NCBI RefSeq assembly: GCF_022385335.1
Contig: NZ_CP092431.1
Span: 1,488,001-1,552,000 of the forward strand
DNA length: 64,000 bases
Direction: 5' to 3'
Source: Streptomyces deccanensis
Lineage (GTDB): Bacteria; Actinomycetota; Actinomycetes; Streptomycetales; Streptomycetaceae
A program made the position numbers and the translations under genes. The notes under the pieces were generated by a model, which worked only from the letters and a program-made list of their open reading frames with translations, ran no database searches and was not told where the DNA came from. Shown one piece after another: positions 45,108-53,814 of the stretch (position 1 is its first letter; each line of letters starts with the position of its first letter).

Positions 45108-47299
45108 CGACCTCACCGCGTACGGATCTGCTGGCCCTGACACCTGACACACTCGCGGCCCTCACCAACCGGGGACTGGTGCGAAGGGCGACGAAGGAAC
45201 TCGACGGCGTGGCCTCCCCGGAGCTGCGCGGCGCGCCGGACGGCGGGGTGACGGCCCGGTTCGCGGACGGCACCGAGGCCACGATGCCGCCCGGGGCGTC
45301 CCTGGACAGCGGGACCTGCACCTGTGCCGCGGCCGGGGTCTGCCGCCATCTGATCGGGCTGGTCCTCGCCTACAGGCGGGCCGCAGACCCCGCCGTGCCC
45401 GAGGAGGAAGAGGTCCCGGACTGGTCACCGGGCGACATCGACGACGACGCACTCGCGGCGGCGGTCGGCACCCGCGCCCTGGCCGCCGCCCGCCGCTCCG
45501 CACGGCGGGGTACGTCGGTCCGTGTCCACCGCCCGACCGCGCGGGAACCGCACCCCTGGGTCGAACTGCCCACGTGCACCGTGCGTTTCCCCGTGCCGGG
45601 GCAGGCCGCGCACGCCCTGACCGACGCGGCCGACAGCCTGCGCGGCGAGATGCTGGCCCTCGCGGTGTGGGCGTTCCGCACGGCCGACGCGACCGACCGG
45701 CAGGCGAGACTGCTCCTCGTGCCCCTGCGGGACCTGGGGACACCGACCGCCGCACCGGACGACGAAAGCCGCCCGGACGACGAGAACCGCCCGGCGGCTT
45801 CCCCTTCGCCTGACGCCACAACGAAGGGCACAGCGAAGGACGCGGACCGCTCGACGGCCTCATCGCCGAAGACGCGTCCCTCCGAGCCCTCCCCTTCCTC
45901 CCTCCTCCGACAAGTCGTCGAGCTGGCCGACGAGTTGCTCCTGGACGGGGTCGCGCACGCCGACGCGGTGCAGAGGGGCGCGTTGCGCACGGCGGCCCGG
46001 CGGCTCTCGGCGGCGGGCGCGCACTGGCCGGCCGCGGCGGCCATGGAGCTGGCCGATCAGCTGGACGCCCATGCGGAGCGCCATGCCCTGCACCGAACGG
46101 AGGAGGTGGCGACGCTCCTCGCCGAACTGCACGCCCGGCACCGGGCCGCAGGGCACCCCGAGGTGCTCGGCGTGCGGGAGGCGACGGAGACACCGTTGCG
46201 GCGGGTGCGGCTCACCGCGCTCGGCTGCCGGGTCTCGGGCAGCGCCCAACGGCCCCTGGCCGAGGTGTACTTCGCCCACGCGAGCGCGGGCATTGTCCTC
46301 GTCCTCCGCAAGGACTGGCCCGAGGCCGGACGGCGCGGCGTGCCCCCGGTACCGGGAGCCGTCGGCGCCCATCCGTCCCCGCCGCCCGCCGGACGCCCGA
46401 CGGCCGACAGACGGCCACCGGCGGACAGGCGTCTGCTGGGCACGACCCTGTCCGCGCTGGCCACCGGCAACCTGGTCAGCGAGAGCGCCCGCCGCACGCC
46501 CAGCCGCAGACTGACGCTGGCCCGGGGGCGGGTGGCCACCACCACGGTGTCGCCGGTCGGCCGGTCCTGGGCCGACCTGCCCGAGCCGCTCCTCGTCCGC
46601 GACGTCACGGGACTCGTGGCGGCGGCCGACGCCCGCCCCCCGGGGCTGATCCGGGCGCGGGTGGAGGCGGAGACGGTTCGGGTGGTCGAGATCTCGGAGG
46701 TCGAGGAGGTGGGCTACGACCCCGCCGAGCAGGTCCTGAAGGCCACCGTCAGGGATGCGGCGGGACACCCCGTCCGGGTCCACGCCTCCCATAATCCGCT
46801 GTGCCCGGCCGCCCTGGACGCGCTCGCCGCCGCCCTCACCGAGGGCGGGGTCACCCACCTCAGCGGGGCCGTACACCATGCCGGGGGACGAACCGGCATC
46901 ACACCGCTGGCCCTTCTCGGGCCGAACGGCGTCCTCGTCCCCGACCTCGCGCCCCCGACGGTCCCGCCCGCGCTGCCGCTCGCCGACCGCACCCCGTCCG
47001 ATCCGGTCGCGACAGCGGTCGAGGCGGCGCTCGGCGCCCTCGCCGACGCCGCCCACCACGGTCTGCGTCGCCTCCCCCGCTCCGCCGTCGACCGGCTCCG
47101 CGAAGCGGCGGACCGGCTGACCCGCACCGGCCTCACCACCTCGTCGAACCTGCTGAGAGAGCTCCTCCACACCCTGGACCACGCCCGCCACGCCCACCAC
47201 GACGAGGGACGACCCACCCCGGACGCGCCCGCGACCGCCTGGGCCGATGCCTGCATACGCCTGCACACCACGGCCGAGTTCAGCCACCGCGGCCCCTGA
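45104..47299 (+). CDS. SWIM zinc-finger protein (YehQ-like)
   Basis: 731 residues, TTG 45104 overlapping the VWA stop. The SWIM zinc finger is at residues 72-82 (CTCAAAGVCRH: Cys72, Cys74, Cys80, His82). The rest has no enzymatic motif: an acidic stretch after the finger, a charged disordered segment (~220-265), a helical region, then a beta-rich C-terminal domain (GLIRARVEAETVRVVEISEVEEVGYDPAEQVLKATVRD). SWIM fingers mediate DNA or protein binding. It is the last gene of the operon. Confidence 0.88.
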   Translation: MTTSPRTDLLALTPDTLAALTNRGLVRRATKELDGVASPELRGAPDGGVTARFADGTEATMPPGASLDSGTCTCAAAGVCRHLIGLVLAYRRAADPAVPEEEEVPDWSPGDIDDDALAAAVGTRALAAARRSARRGTSVRVHRPTAREPHPWVELPTCTVRFPVPGQAAHALTDAADSLRGEMLALAVWAFRTADATDRQARLLLVPLRDLGTPTAAPDDESRPDDENRPAASPSPDATTKGTAKDADRSTASSPKTRPSEPSPSSLLRQVVELADELLLDGVAHADAVQRGALRTAARRLSAAGAHWPAAAAMELADQLDAHAERHALHRTEEVATLLAELHARHRAAGHPEVLGVREATETPLRRVRLTALGCRVSGSAQRPLAEVYFAHASAGIVLVLRKDWPEAGRRGVPPVPGAVGAHPSPPPAGRPTADRRPPADRRLLGTTLSALATGNLVSESARRTPSRRLTLARGRVATTTVSPVGRSWADLPEPLLVRDVTGLVAAADARPPGLIRARVEAETVRVVEISEVEEVGYDPAEQVLKATVRDAAGHPVRVHASHNPLCPAALDALAAALTEGGVTHLSGAVHHAGGRTGITPLALLGPNGVLVPDLAPPTVPPALPLADRTPSDPVATAVEAALGALADAAHHGLRRLPRSAVDRLREAADRLTRTGLTTSSNLLRELLHTLDHARHAHHDEGRPTPDAPATAWADACIRLHTTAEFSHRGP

Positions 47300-47410
47300 C
47301 CTCCGGCCACCCCGATCCGGTCGCCCCGATCCGGCCGCCCTCGTGACGGATGTCGTCACGAGGGTTGACGGTGGCCCACGGGGCGGTCACCTTCGATAAC
47401 GCCCACACCA

Positions 47411-47424
47411 TGGGAGCGCTCCCA
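47411..47424. promoter_or_regulatory. CebR box
   Basis: TGGGAGCGCTCCCA, a perfect 14-bp palindrome identical to the operator of the Streptomyces cellobiose repressor CebR. It ends 23 bp before the ATG of the esterase gene. Confidence 0.88.
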
Positions 47425-47447
47425 TAACCGTGTTCGAAGGGACGGCC

Positions 47448-48581
47448 ATGCAGCCGACGCACAGCCAGTTATCCCGACGGACGTTGGTCGCCGCAGCGGC
47501 GGCCGGCCTCGTCTCGACCGTCATGTCCCCCGTCGCGTCCCCCGCCCTGGCCGCCGAGCCCCGGGCGGCCCGGTTCCACACGGTGGGCCGGGTCAGGAGG
47601 GAGGCCGACGGGACCGTCCGGTACAGCTGGCCCGGCGTCTCGTTCGAGGGACGGTTCCACGGGACCGGCGTCGGCGTGGTCCTCGACGACGCCGACAACG
47701 ACTACGACGTCCAGGTCGACGGCGCGACCGTCGCCACGCTCGTCACCCCCGGCCGTACCGTCTCCTGGGTCGACGGTCTCACCGACGGGGCCCACCGCGT
47801 ACGGGTCGTGAAGCGCACGGAGAGCCCGTGGGCGGTCGGCCGGTTCGGCGGGTTCGTCGCGGCTCCCGGGGGCGGGATCCTCGCGAGCCCCCGGCCGCGG
47901 CGTCGGCAGATCGAGTTCATCGGAGACTCGTACACCGCCGGTTATGGAAATGTCTCCGAGGTCCGGGACTGTTCCGGCAACGGCGGGGTCAATCGGAACA
48001 GCAATGCCGACCTCGCCTTCGGCGCGCTCACCGCACGCAAGCTGGGCGCGGATGTCCAGATCAACGCGTTCTCCGGGCGCGGCATGGTCCGCAATTACAA
48101 CGGCGGCGAGCCCGGAACCGACTTTCGCACGTACTACGACCGGGCCCTGCTGAACGTCGAGGGCGACATCTGGCGGAAGCCGCGCAGCTGGTGTCCGCGG
48201 GTCGTCGTGGTCGGGCTCGGCATCAACGACTTCTCGACGCCCCTGAACCCCGGGGAGCGCTGGAGCACGACGGCCGAGTTGGTCGCCGCCTACGAGAGCG
48301 CCTACCACGGGTTCCTCGACAAGCTGCGTGCCCGGTACGGCCGGGGCACGTTCCTGGTGGTCGCCGCCGCCCGCCTCTGGAACACCACGGCGTTGGCGGA
48401 GGCCACCGCGCGGATCGTCGAGGAACGGGCCCGGCGGGGCGACGACCGGGTCAGCCACTGGTACTACGACGACCCCGGCCTCGACTTCCTGGGCTGCGAC
48501 TGGCACCCCTCGCTGAACGACCACCGGATCATCTCCGGGCTGCTCGACGCCCACCTGGCCGGGCTGCCGCTGCGCTGGTAG
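47448..48581 (+). CDS. Secreted SGNH/CE2-like carbohydrate esterase
   Basis: 377 residues from ATG 47448; GTG 47430 is an alternative. A twin-arginine-type signal peptide (SRRTLVAAAAAGLVSTVMSPVASPALA) indicates export. A beta-sandwich domain (~40-140, RYSWPGVSFEGRFHGTGVGVVLDD) precedes an SGNH hydrolase with the nucleophile Ser161 in IEFIGDSYTAGYGN, then GLGINDFS and the catalytic DWHPS. This two-domain order is that of CE2 acetyl-xylan/glucomannan esterases. The CebR box in front ties it to the cellulose-derived cellobiose response, so it probably deacetylates hemicellulose during plant cell-wall growth. Confidence 0.9.
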   Translation: MQPTHSQLSRRTLVAAAAAGLVSTVMSPVASPALAAEPRAARFHTVGRVRREADGTVRYSWPGVSFEGRFHGTGVGVVLDDADNDYDVQVDGATVATLVTPGRTVSWVDGLTDGAHRVRVVKRTESPWAVGRFGGFVAAPGGGILASPRPRRRQIEFIGDSYTAGYGNVSEVRDCSGNGGVNRNSNADLAFGALTARKLGADVQINAFSGRGMVRNYNGGEPGTDFRTYYDRALLNVEGDIWRKPRSWCPRVVVVGLGINDFSTPLNPGERWSTTAELVAAYESAYHGFLDKLRARYGRGTFLVVAAARLWNTTALAEATARIVEERARRGDDRVSHWYYDDPGLDFLGCDWHPSLNDHRIISGLLDAHLAGLPLRW

Positions 48582-48627
48582 CGCGGCCGCCACCGGATCC
48601 GGGCGGGCCCCGCCGGGTACGGGCGGC

Positions 48628-49185
48628 TCAGGCCGGCAGGGGGCGGCCCGGCCGCAGCGCGTCGAGCAGCCCGATGTGATGCAGGGTCGCGACGGGCGCG
48701 AGGAGGTCGGGGTGGCGCAGGAGTGCGGCGGCCCGCCGGTCGAGTGCGTCCGGGGTGAGGAGGCGGCGGAAGGCGGCGGCCGGACCGGCGGTGTGCGGGG
48801 AGCCGTCGAGGGCGTCCACGGCGGCGCGGGCCAGCTCGGTGTCGGCCAGGAGGCAGGCCGCCCAGCTGGCCACGACCTCGTCCACCCAGGTCCGCCAGGC
48901 GTACTCGTCGGGGGTCGGGGCCTCGTCGTAGCCGGTGATCCAGTCGAGGCGGGCGGAGCCGCCCGGTCCGGCCATGCCCACGAGGGCGGCGTCCGTCGGC
49001 GTCGGATAGCGGAGCCAGGCGGCCACGGTGACGGCCTGCCGCGCCTGCGCCTCGCAGAGCGCGCCGTCCAGCGCGCCGCCGCCCGCCGGGTAGGCGCGCG
49101 TCAGCCACTGGGTGGTCGCCGCTATGAGCGGGGAGAGATCTGCGAGCACGCTGGGCCATCCGTGGGTACTGGGGAACGCGTGCAC
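48628..49185 (-). CDS. Hypothetical protein
   Basis: About 185 residues if begun at GTG 49185 (VHAFPSTHGWPSVLADLSPLI); GTG 49227 is an alternative, and no ribosome site is clear for either. The protein is helical, rich in Trp and Ala (TTQWLTRAYPAGGG, TWVDEVVASWAACLLADTELARAAVDAL, LLAPVATLHHIGLLDALRPGRPLP) with no membrane segment or known motif. It converges with the esterase gene and leaves only 46 bp between the stops. I do not recognise the family. Confidence 0.6.
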   Translation of the reverse strand: MHAFPSTHGWPSVLADLSPLIAATTQWLTRAYPAGGGALDGALCEAQARQAVTVAAWLRYPTPTDAALVGMAGPGGSARLDWITGYDEAPTPDEYAWRTWVDEVVASWAACLLADTELARAAVDALDGSPHTAGPAAAFRRLLTPDALDRRAAALLRHPDLLAPVATLHHIGLLDALRPGRPLPA

Positions 49186-49381
49186 AACGTAGTCGTGCGC
49201 CGCCCGCCCTGAAATGGCGCAGGCCACGGAATGGACGTGTCCTGGGCCACACCCGTGCGTCGCACTGACGCACCGGACGTCAATACGACGCATTCGGCGC
49301 GGTGAGGGTTTCACTGACCTCCACACAGATCCGGGCCGGAAAACGCACGCCGGGACGCGCAGGCGAGGAGCGACGGAAAGG

Positions 49382-49889
49382 GCACACGGCGGAGACGTCA
49401 TCGCGGAATTGAAGGCGGACCACCGCGAAGTGGCGTAACTCTTCGGGAGGATCGAGGAATCGCCTTCCGGTGACCCGAAGCGCAACGAATTCGCCGACCT
49501 GATCACCATCGAGTTGGTACGGCATTCCGTCGGCATTCCGTCGGCATTCCGTCGCCGAGGAGGCCTACCTCTACCCGGCGGTCCGCGAGCACCTGAGCAA
49601 CGGGGACGCGGTCGCCGAGTTCGACCGGCTGGTCACGCAGTTGATGGCCGAGGTCAGGCATCACGTCCGGGACGAGGAGAGCAATCTCTTCCCGCAGTTG
49701 GCGAAGGCCTGATCCGCCTCGGTGCTGAACGATCTCGGCGACAAGGTCCGCAGGGCAAAGAAATTGGCGCCGACCCGCCCCCACCCGGCGGCCCCGACCA
49801 AGCCGCCGGCCAGCAGGATCCTCGCACCGGGCCTCGGCCTCGTCGACCGGATGCGCGACGCGTTGAGCGGCCGGGGCAAGGAGTCCTGA
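49382..49889 (+). pseudogene. Hemerythrin-domain protein gene, disrupted
   Basis: The remnants read AHGGDVIAELKADHREVA, stop, LFGRIEESPSGDPKRNEFADLITIELVRHSV, then after a shift AEEAYLYPAVREHLSNGDAV, MAEVRHHVRDEESNLFPQLAKA, stop, SASVLNDLGDKVRRAKKL, ending at a stop at 49887. The iron-ligand His/Glu pattern of hemerythrin (HxxxE, H...EEAYLYP, HHVRDEE) is recognisable. Four lesions are visible: AGG where an ATG start would be, TAA at 49436, an 11-bp triplication adding 22 bp, and TGA at 49710. Confidence 0.85.
49521..49553 (+). repeat. 11-bp perfect triplication (ggcattccgtc)
   Basis: Three adjacent identical 11-bp units within the hemerythrin pseudogene. Removing two of them restores the frame as LVRHSVAEEAYLYP, so the duplication itself is one of the inactivating changes. 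Confidence 0.9.
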
Positions 49890-49919
49890 GGGACGTCCCG
49901 GGGCATACCGTTGCCCGGC

Positions 49920-50771
49920 ATGAGGCTTCTGATCATCGGCGGCAGCGGTTTCCTGGGCGCCGAGTTGGCGCGCCGGGCCGTGGCGGCGGGCCACGAGACG
50001 TCCGCGACCCGCACCACCCGGCCGCCGGGCACCCGGCGGGACGTCCCGGCGGACGTCTCCTGGCACACCCTCGACCTCCGGGATCCCGCGCGGCCGTCCG
50101 AGGTGCTGGCGCGGGTGGCTCCCTCGGTCGTCGTCAACGCGTCGAGCGGCGGCGCGGACTGGGCGGTCACCGCCGAGGGCGGGATGCGGGTCGCGCAGGC
50201 CGTGGCCGAACGGGGATGCCGGCTGGTCCATGTGTCGAGCGACGCCGTGTTCTCCGGTGACGACGGCCCGTACGACGAGACCCGGCTGCCGGATCCCGTC
50301 ACGCCGTACGGTGCCGCGAAGGCGGCGGCGGAGACCGGGGTCCGGCTGCTGGCACCGGACGCCGTCGTGGTGCGGACCTCGCTGATCATCGGGGACGGGC
50401 GCGCTCCGTCCGTGCACGAACGGCATGTGCACGAGTTGGTGGCCGGCGACCGCGACGGGGTGCTGTTCACCGATGTGGTGCGCTGTCCGGTGCACGTGAC
50501 CGACCTGGCCGCCGCGCTGCTGGAACTGGGCGCGTCCGAGGCGGTCGGCGTACGGCACGTCGCGGGGCAGGACGCCCTCACCCGGCACGAGTTGGGCGTC
50601 CTCGTCGCCCGCCGCGACGGCCTCGATCCGACCCGGCTGCCCGCCGGACGCCAGGCCGACGGCGCCCGGCGGGGAGCCCTCGACGTCCGGCTGGACAGCC
50701 GGGTCACCCGGCGGGGCCTGCGCACCCGGCTGCGTGGCGCCCGGGAGTTCCTCACGGAGCCACGCGCCTGA
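49920..50771 (+). CDS. RmlD-like NAD(P)-dependent sugar-nucleotide reductase/epimerase
   Basis: 283 residues from ATG 49920; CATACCGT just upstream may be the -10 of a leaderless transcript. The Rossmann motif is LLIIGGSGFLGAELARRA. The SDR catalytic Tyr and Lys lie in DPVTPYGAAKAAAE, and VHVSSDAVFSGDDGPYDE is the RmlD signature region. It resembles dTDP-4-dehydrorhamnose reductases, but no rhamnose biosynthesis genes are close, so it may act on another sugar or small ketone. Confidence 0.85.
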   Translation: MRLLIIGGSGFLGAELARRAVAAGHETSATRTTRPPGTRRDVPADVSWHTLDLRDPARPSEVLARVAPSVVVNASSGGADWAVTAEGGMRVAQAVAERGCRLVHVSSDAVFSGDDGPYDETRLPDPVTPYGAAKAAAETGVRLLAPDAVVVRTSLIIGDGRAPSVHERHVHELVAGDRDGVLFTDVVRCPVHVTDLAAALLELGASEAVGVRHVAGQDALTRHELGVLVARRDGLDPTRLPAGRQADGARRGALDVRLDSRVTRRGLRTRLRGAREFLTEPRA

Positions 50772-50857
50772 CGGACGGCCGCCGGGCGGGGTCTCGGGGT
50801 GCGGTGCGGACGAGCTCGGCCATGACCTCGACGGTGCGGTCGAGTTCGGCTTCGATG

Positions 50858-51040
50858 GTGCGGAATCTCGTCGATCGTGGCGAGGTCACCCCTGGTCAGA
50901 GGGACATCGACGACGCCGGCGGGCCAGCCGGGAGGCGGTGAGGCCCTTGGTCGCGGCCAGGTCAGCGAGCTTGCCCACGGCTTGGACGTTCTTCTCGACG
51001 TCGCCGGGCTGCCGGCGGGGGTCGACATTGCACATGTCGG
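50858..51040 (-). pseudogene. Aldo/keto reductase C-terminal remnant
   Basis: Minus-strand pieces DVEKNVQAVGKLADLAATKGLTAS and, after a shift, GVVDVPLTRGDLATIDEI match the last two helices of aldo/keto reductases. The barrel itself is absent. The rest of the 50.77-51.28 kb interval shows no further gene. Confidence 0.6.
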
Positions 51041-51283
51041 CTACGTCGCGTTCGCCGGCGGGGGTGGCGGTGGCGGTGGCGTGAATGCTCGGCCTACAGG
51101 ACGGAGACCGGTCGCTCCCCCTGCGCCCCGCGGACGGTCTGAGGGTCGGGGCGGCCCTGCTCAGGCCGAAGTACTTGGCCCTGCCCGCATCGATCAGCTC
51201 CTTGACCGTGCCCCGGCAAGGTGCCCGGCGCAGCGTCGGTCCTCAGGCGGATCGGTTGCGATCACCGACCCACCCTGTTTATT

Positions 51284-51297
51284 ATTACGATCGTAAT
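51284..51297. promoter_or_regulatory. TetR-type operator before the SDR gene
   Basis: ATTACGATCGTAAT, a perfect 14-bp palindrome in an AT-rich patch about 80 bp upstream of the SDR start. It is the prototype of a motif repeated five more times between here and 58.95 kb. Confidence 0.75.
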
Positions 51298-51377
51298 TTA
51301 ATGAACCTGGGCCGCGCCGGGTCACGCCATCAGCGCTCTGGTCATCTCCTCTCCTCTCCACTTCACTGGGAACCTTC

Positions 51378-52076
51378 ATGGACCTCTCCGCCAGCACCGC
51401 CCTCGTCACCGGAGCGAACCGGGGCTTCGGCCGAGCCCTCGCCGCCGAACTGCTCAGCCGCGGTGCCACCGTCTATGCGGGCGCACGCAATCCCGACCAG
51501 GTCGACCTGCCAGGCGCCAAGCCGATCGCGCTCGACATCACCGACCCCGCCGCCGTCGCGGCCGCCGCCGCGGCCACCGGCGACGTGACCGTCCTGGTCA
51601 ACAACGCGGGCTCCTCCACCGGCGCCGACCTGCTCACCGCCGACCTGGACGACATCCGTCTGGAGATGAACACCCACTATCTCGGCACCCTGACGGTGGC
51701 CCGCGCCTTCGCACCCCAGATCGCGGCCAACGGCGGCGGCGCCATGCTGAACGTCCTGTCCGGCCTGTCCTGGGTCAGCTTCCCGGAGTTCGGCGCCTAC
51801 TGCGCCGCCAAGTCCGCGGAGTGGTCGCTCACCAACACGCTGCGCGTGCAACTGGCCGACCAGGGCATCCGCGTGGCCGGTCTGCACGTGGGCTACATGG
51901 ACACCGACATGGTCCGTACGGTCGACGCGGCCAAGTCCGACCCGGCCGACATCGCCCGCATCGCCGTGGACGGCATCGCCGCCGGCGCCTACGAGATCCT
52001 CGCCGACAACGCGGCCCGCCAGGCACAGGCAGCACTGTCCGGGGGCGTCTCGGCGCTCTACCCGCAGCTCCCCTGA
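51378..52076 (+). CDS. Short-chain dehydrogenase/reductase
   Basis: 232 residues, ATG 51378. Classical SDR features: cofactor motif TGANRGFG, LVNNAG, and the catalytic YCAAK following LSGLSWVSFPEFGA. The short length and basic residue after the glycine motif suggest NADP(H). It would reduce a carbonyl substrate of unknown identity. The operator upstream and the neighbouring Old Yellow Enzyme suggest a shared response to reactive carbonyl or xenobiotic compounds (inference). Confidence 0.9.
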   Translation: MDLSASTALVTGANRGFGRALAAELLSRGATVYAGARNPDQVDLPGAKPIALDITDPAAVAAAAAATGDVTVLVNNAGSSTGADLLTADLDDIRLEMNTHYLGTLTVARAFAPQIAANGGGAMLNVLSGLSWVSFPEFGAYCAAKSAEWSLTNTLRVQLADQGIRVAGLHVGYMDTDMVRTVDAAKSDPADIARIAVDGIAAGAYEILADNAARQAQAALSGGVSALYPQLP

Positions 52077-52219
52077 GGAGCACCCGCCGTCCGCCTCGCA
52101 CCGGCTTCATCACCGCGCTCGACGACCTGATCGTCACACCAGCTGGGCGAGTACATCGGCCGGATCAACGAAGCCCTCTGATCACCCCCAGCCGCGCCCA
52201 CAACCGACCGACACGAGCA

Positions 52220-52351
52220 TCGTTCGACCTCGCGCATCGCCTGCCGAACGCCTCACTTCGGATCTACCCCGATGCCGGCCATGACGGCGTCTTCCAGCAC
52301 CACGATCACCACGAGCAATTCGTGCCGCATGTTCCGGAGCTTCTTCGATGA
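52220..52351 (+). pseudogene. Alpha/beta-hydrolase C-terminal remnant
   Basis: The frame reads SFDLAHRLPNASLRIYPDAGHDGVFQHHDHHEQFVPHVPELLR and stop. It is the C-terminal end, including the catalytic His, of the same hydrolase type found intact at 53815 and 57362. The nucleophile half is gone. Just before it, QLGEYIGRINEAL with a stop at 52181 is a scrap of another gene. Confidence 0.7.
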
Positions 52352-52368
52352 GCTCCCAAGCCGGAGAT

Positions 52369-52788
52369 ATGAGAAAGATGCGTCTGACAAAAATGGTTCT
52401 TGGTTCCGCCGGCCTCGGGATCGCCGTGATCGGGTTGATCTATCTCGCGGCTCCCCACATCTTGCTCGACGTCTACGGGGTCGACATCCAGTCGCCCTCG
52501 GAGGCGAACATTTTCAGGAGCGGTTCCGGGTCACTGTTCGTAGCCCTGGCGATCCTGTTCTGCCTGGGAGCCTCCAACCCGCGTTTCACCAGGACTTCGC
52601 TCATCACGCTGTTCACCTTCATGAGCGGCCTGGCTGTAGGACGCGTCGTCAGCATCGTGGCGGATGGGTGGCCCCACGCGATACTGATCGCCGTTCTTGT
52701 CATCGAGGCCTCCTACGCCGGCGCTGCGGCCTATGCGTTGCGAGTGGAGGACCCCTCCCCGCAGCCGAAAGAGACGGCCCGACAGTAG
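52369..52788 (+). CDS. DUF4345-like membrane protein
   Basis: 139 residues from ATG 52369; ATGs at 52348 and 52378 are also in frame. Four membrane segments are visible (VLGSAGLGIAVIGLIYLAA, SGSLFVALAILFCLGA, LITLFTFMSGLAVGRVVSIV, ILIAVLVIEASYAGAAAYAL). DVYGVDIQSPSEANIFRSGSGSLF and FMSGLAVGRVVSIVADG match the DUF4345 pattern. Function unknown. It follows the hydrolase remnant without a gap. Confidence 0.82.
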   Translation: MRKMRLTKMVLGSAGLGIAVIGLIYLAAPHILLDVYGVDIQSPSEANIFRSGSGSLFVALAILFCLGASNPRFTRTSLITLFTFMSGLAVGRVVSIVADGWPHAILIAVLVIEASYAGAAAYALRVEDPSPQPKETARQ

Positions 52789-53074
52789 TGTCGCGCGATG
52801 CCGGCCGGCACCATCTGATCGCTCGTTCTCGCAGTACAGAGGCGTGACCTGCGAGAACGGGGGCCTGCGGCTCGATCGCGCATTAATGCACTTGATCAGC
52901 CAACGTTCCACTGCCACTTCATCCCGGGGCCCGAATGGGAAGGGGCGGGTGTGTTGTTCGCGGGCTGGCGGCGGCCCAGACCCCGACGGCTCTCGAACGG
53001 CCACAGCCCAGGCCATCAAGCCCGCCCGCGTGTGCTGCCGGCCTCGACGAAACCGCCGACCATAAGGAAGAAGC

Positions 53075-53683
53075 TCAGGCTTGCGGGCTCAATGCCGCCG
53101 GCTGATCGCTGTTGTCGTGCGTCAGCGAGGCGAGAATCTCCTTGCGGCAGGCATCGAGGATTTCGTCCGCCAGCGGAGAATCGTCGGGGCATGCCCGCGA
53201 CAGCATGATCGCGCCGATCGATTGCGCGAGCATGTTGATCACCCTGGTGCGGGCCGCGCGTTGCTCGGCATCCCCCCGCGTGTCGCTAGAAGCCTGAAGG
53301 GCCGTCAGCAGGTTCTCGATCCCAGCCGCGAACTCCCTTCTGAGGTCCGCCGGCTGACGTGCGGCGTCGCCGCTGAGCGCCGCGACGGTGCAGCCGTCGC
53401 CGCGCCCGTCGCGATGCTCCCGGGAGACGTAACTGTCCACGAACTCGGCCGGGTCCAGCCCTTCCGCCCGTGCCGCGGTCTGCGAGAGCCCGCTCGCGGA
53501 CGCTTCGGCCATCAGGTCGGCCTTGGAGCGGAAGTGCTTGTAGAACCCGCCGTGGGTGAACCCGGCGGCCGCCATCAGTTCCGCCACGCCGACACCGTCA
53601 TAGCCGCGCTCACGGAACAGCCGGGCGGCGGTCGCGACGATGTGCGCACGGTTCTGCTCCGCCTGCGCCTTGGTCACTCGCAT
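53075..53683 (-). CDS. TetR-family regulator 1
   Basis: 202 residues from ATG 53683 with GAAGGG upstream; the longer frame would overlap the promoter. The HTH is AARLFRERGYDGVGVAELMAAAGFTHGGFYKHFRSKADL. The ligand domain contains GDGCTVAALSGDAARQPADLRREF, similar in layout to the two TetR proteins further on (GDGCPSAALLDEIGRC). It is divergent from hydrolase 1, with a palindrome in the shared intergenic region, and probably represses it and itself. Confidence 0.92.
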   Translation of the reverse strand: MRVTKAQAEQNRAHIVATAARLFRERGYDGVGVAELMAAAGFTHGGFYKHFRSKADLMAEASASGLSQTAARAEGLDPAEFVDSYVSREHRDGRGDGCTVAALSGDAARQPADLRREFAAGIENLLTALQASSDTRGDAEQRAARTRVINMLAQSIGAIMLSRACPDDSPLADEILDACRKEILASLTHDNSDQPAALSPQA

Positions 53684-53766
53684 GTCCAGCCAGCCCTTCT
53701 CCGGTCGACGCTCGACGGCCAAGTATATATAGATGATGACCGACATCTAAGAGCTTGACTTTTTAT

Positions 53767-53780
53767 ATTACGAACGTCAT
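53767..53780. promoter_or_regulatory. TetR-type operator between tetR1 and hydrolase 1
   Basis: ATTACGAACGTCAT, one mismatch from a perfect ATTACGnnCGTAAT palindrome, lies just after TTGACT (53755-53760), which looks like the -35 of hydrolase 1. A second dyad, AGATG...CATCT (53731-53748), lies on the tetR1 side. Confidence 0.65.
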
Positions 53781-53814
53781 CGTATAGCTCGTCCCCTCCA
53801 GAAAGCCGCAGACC

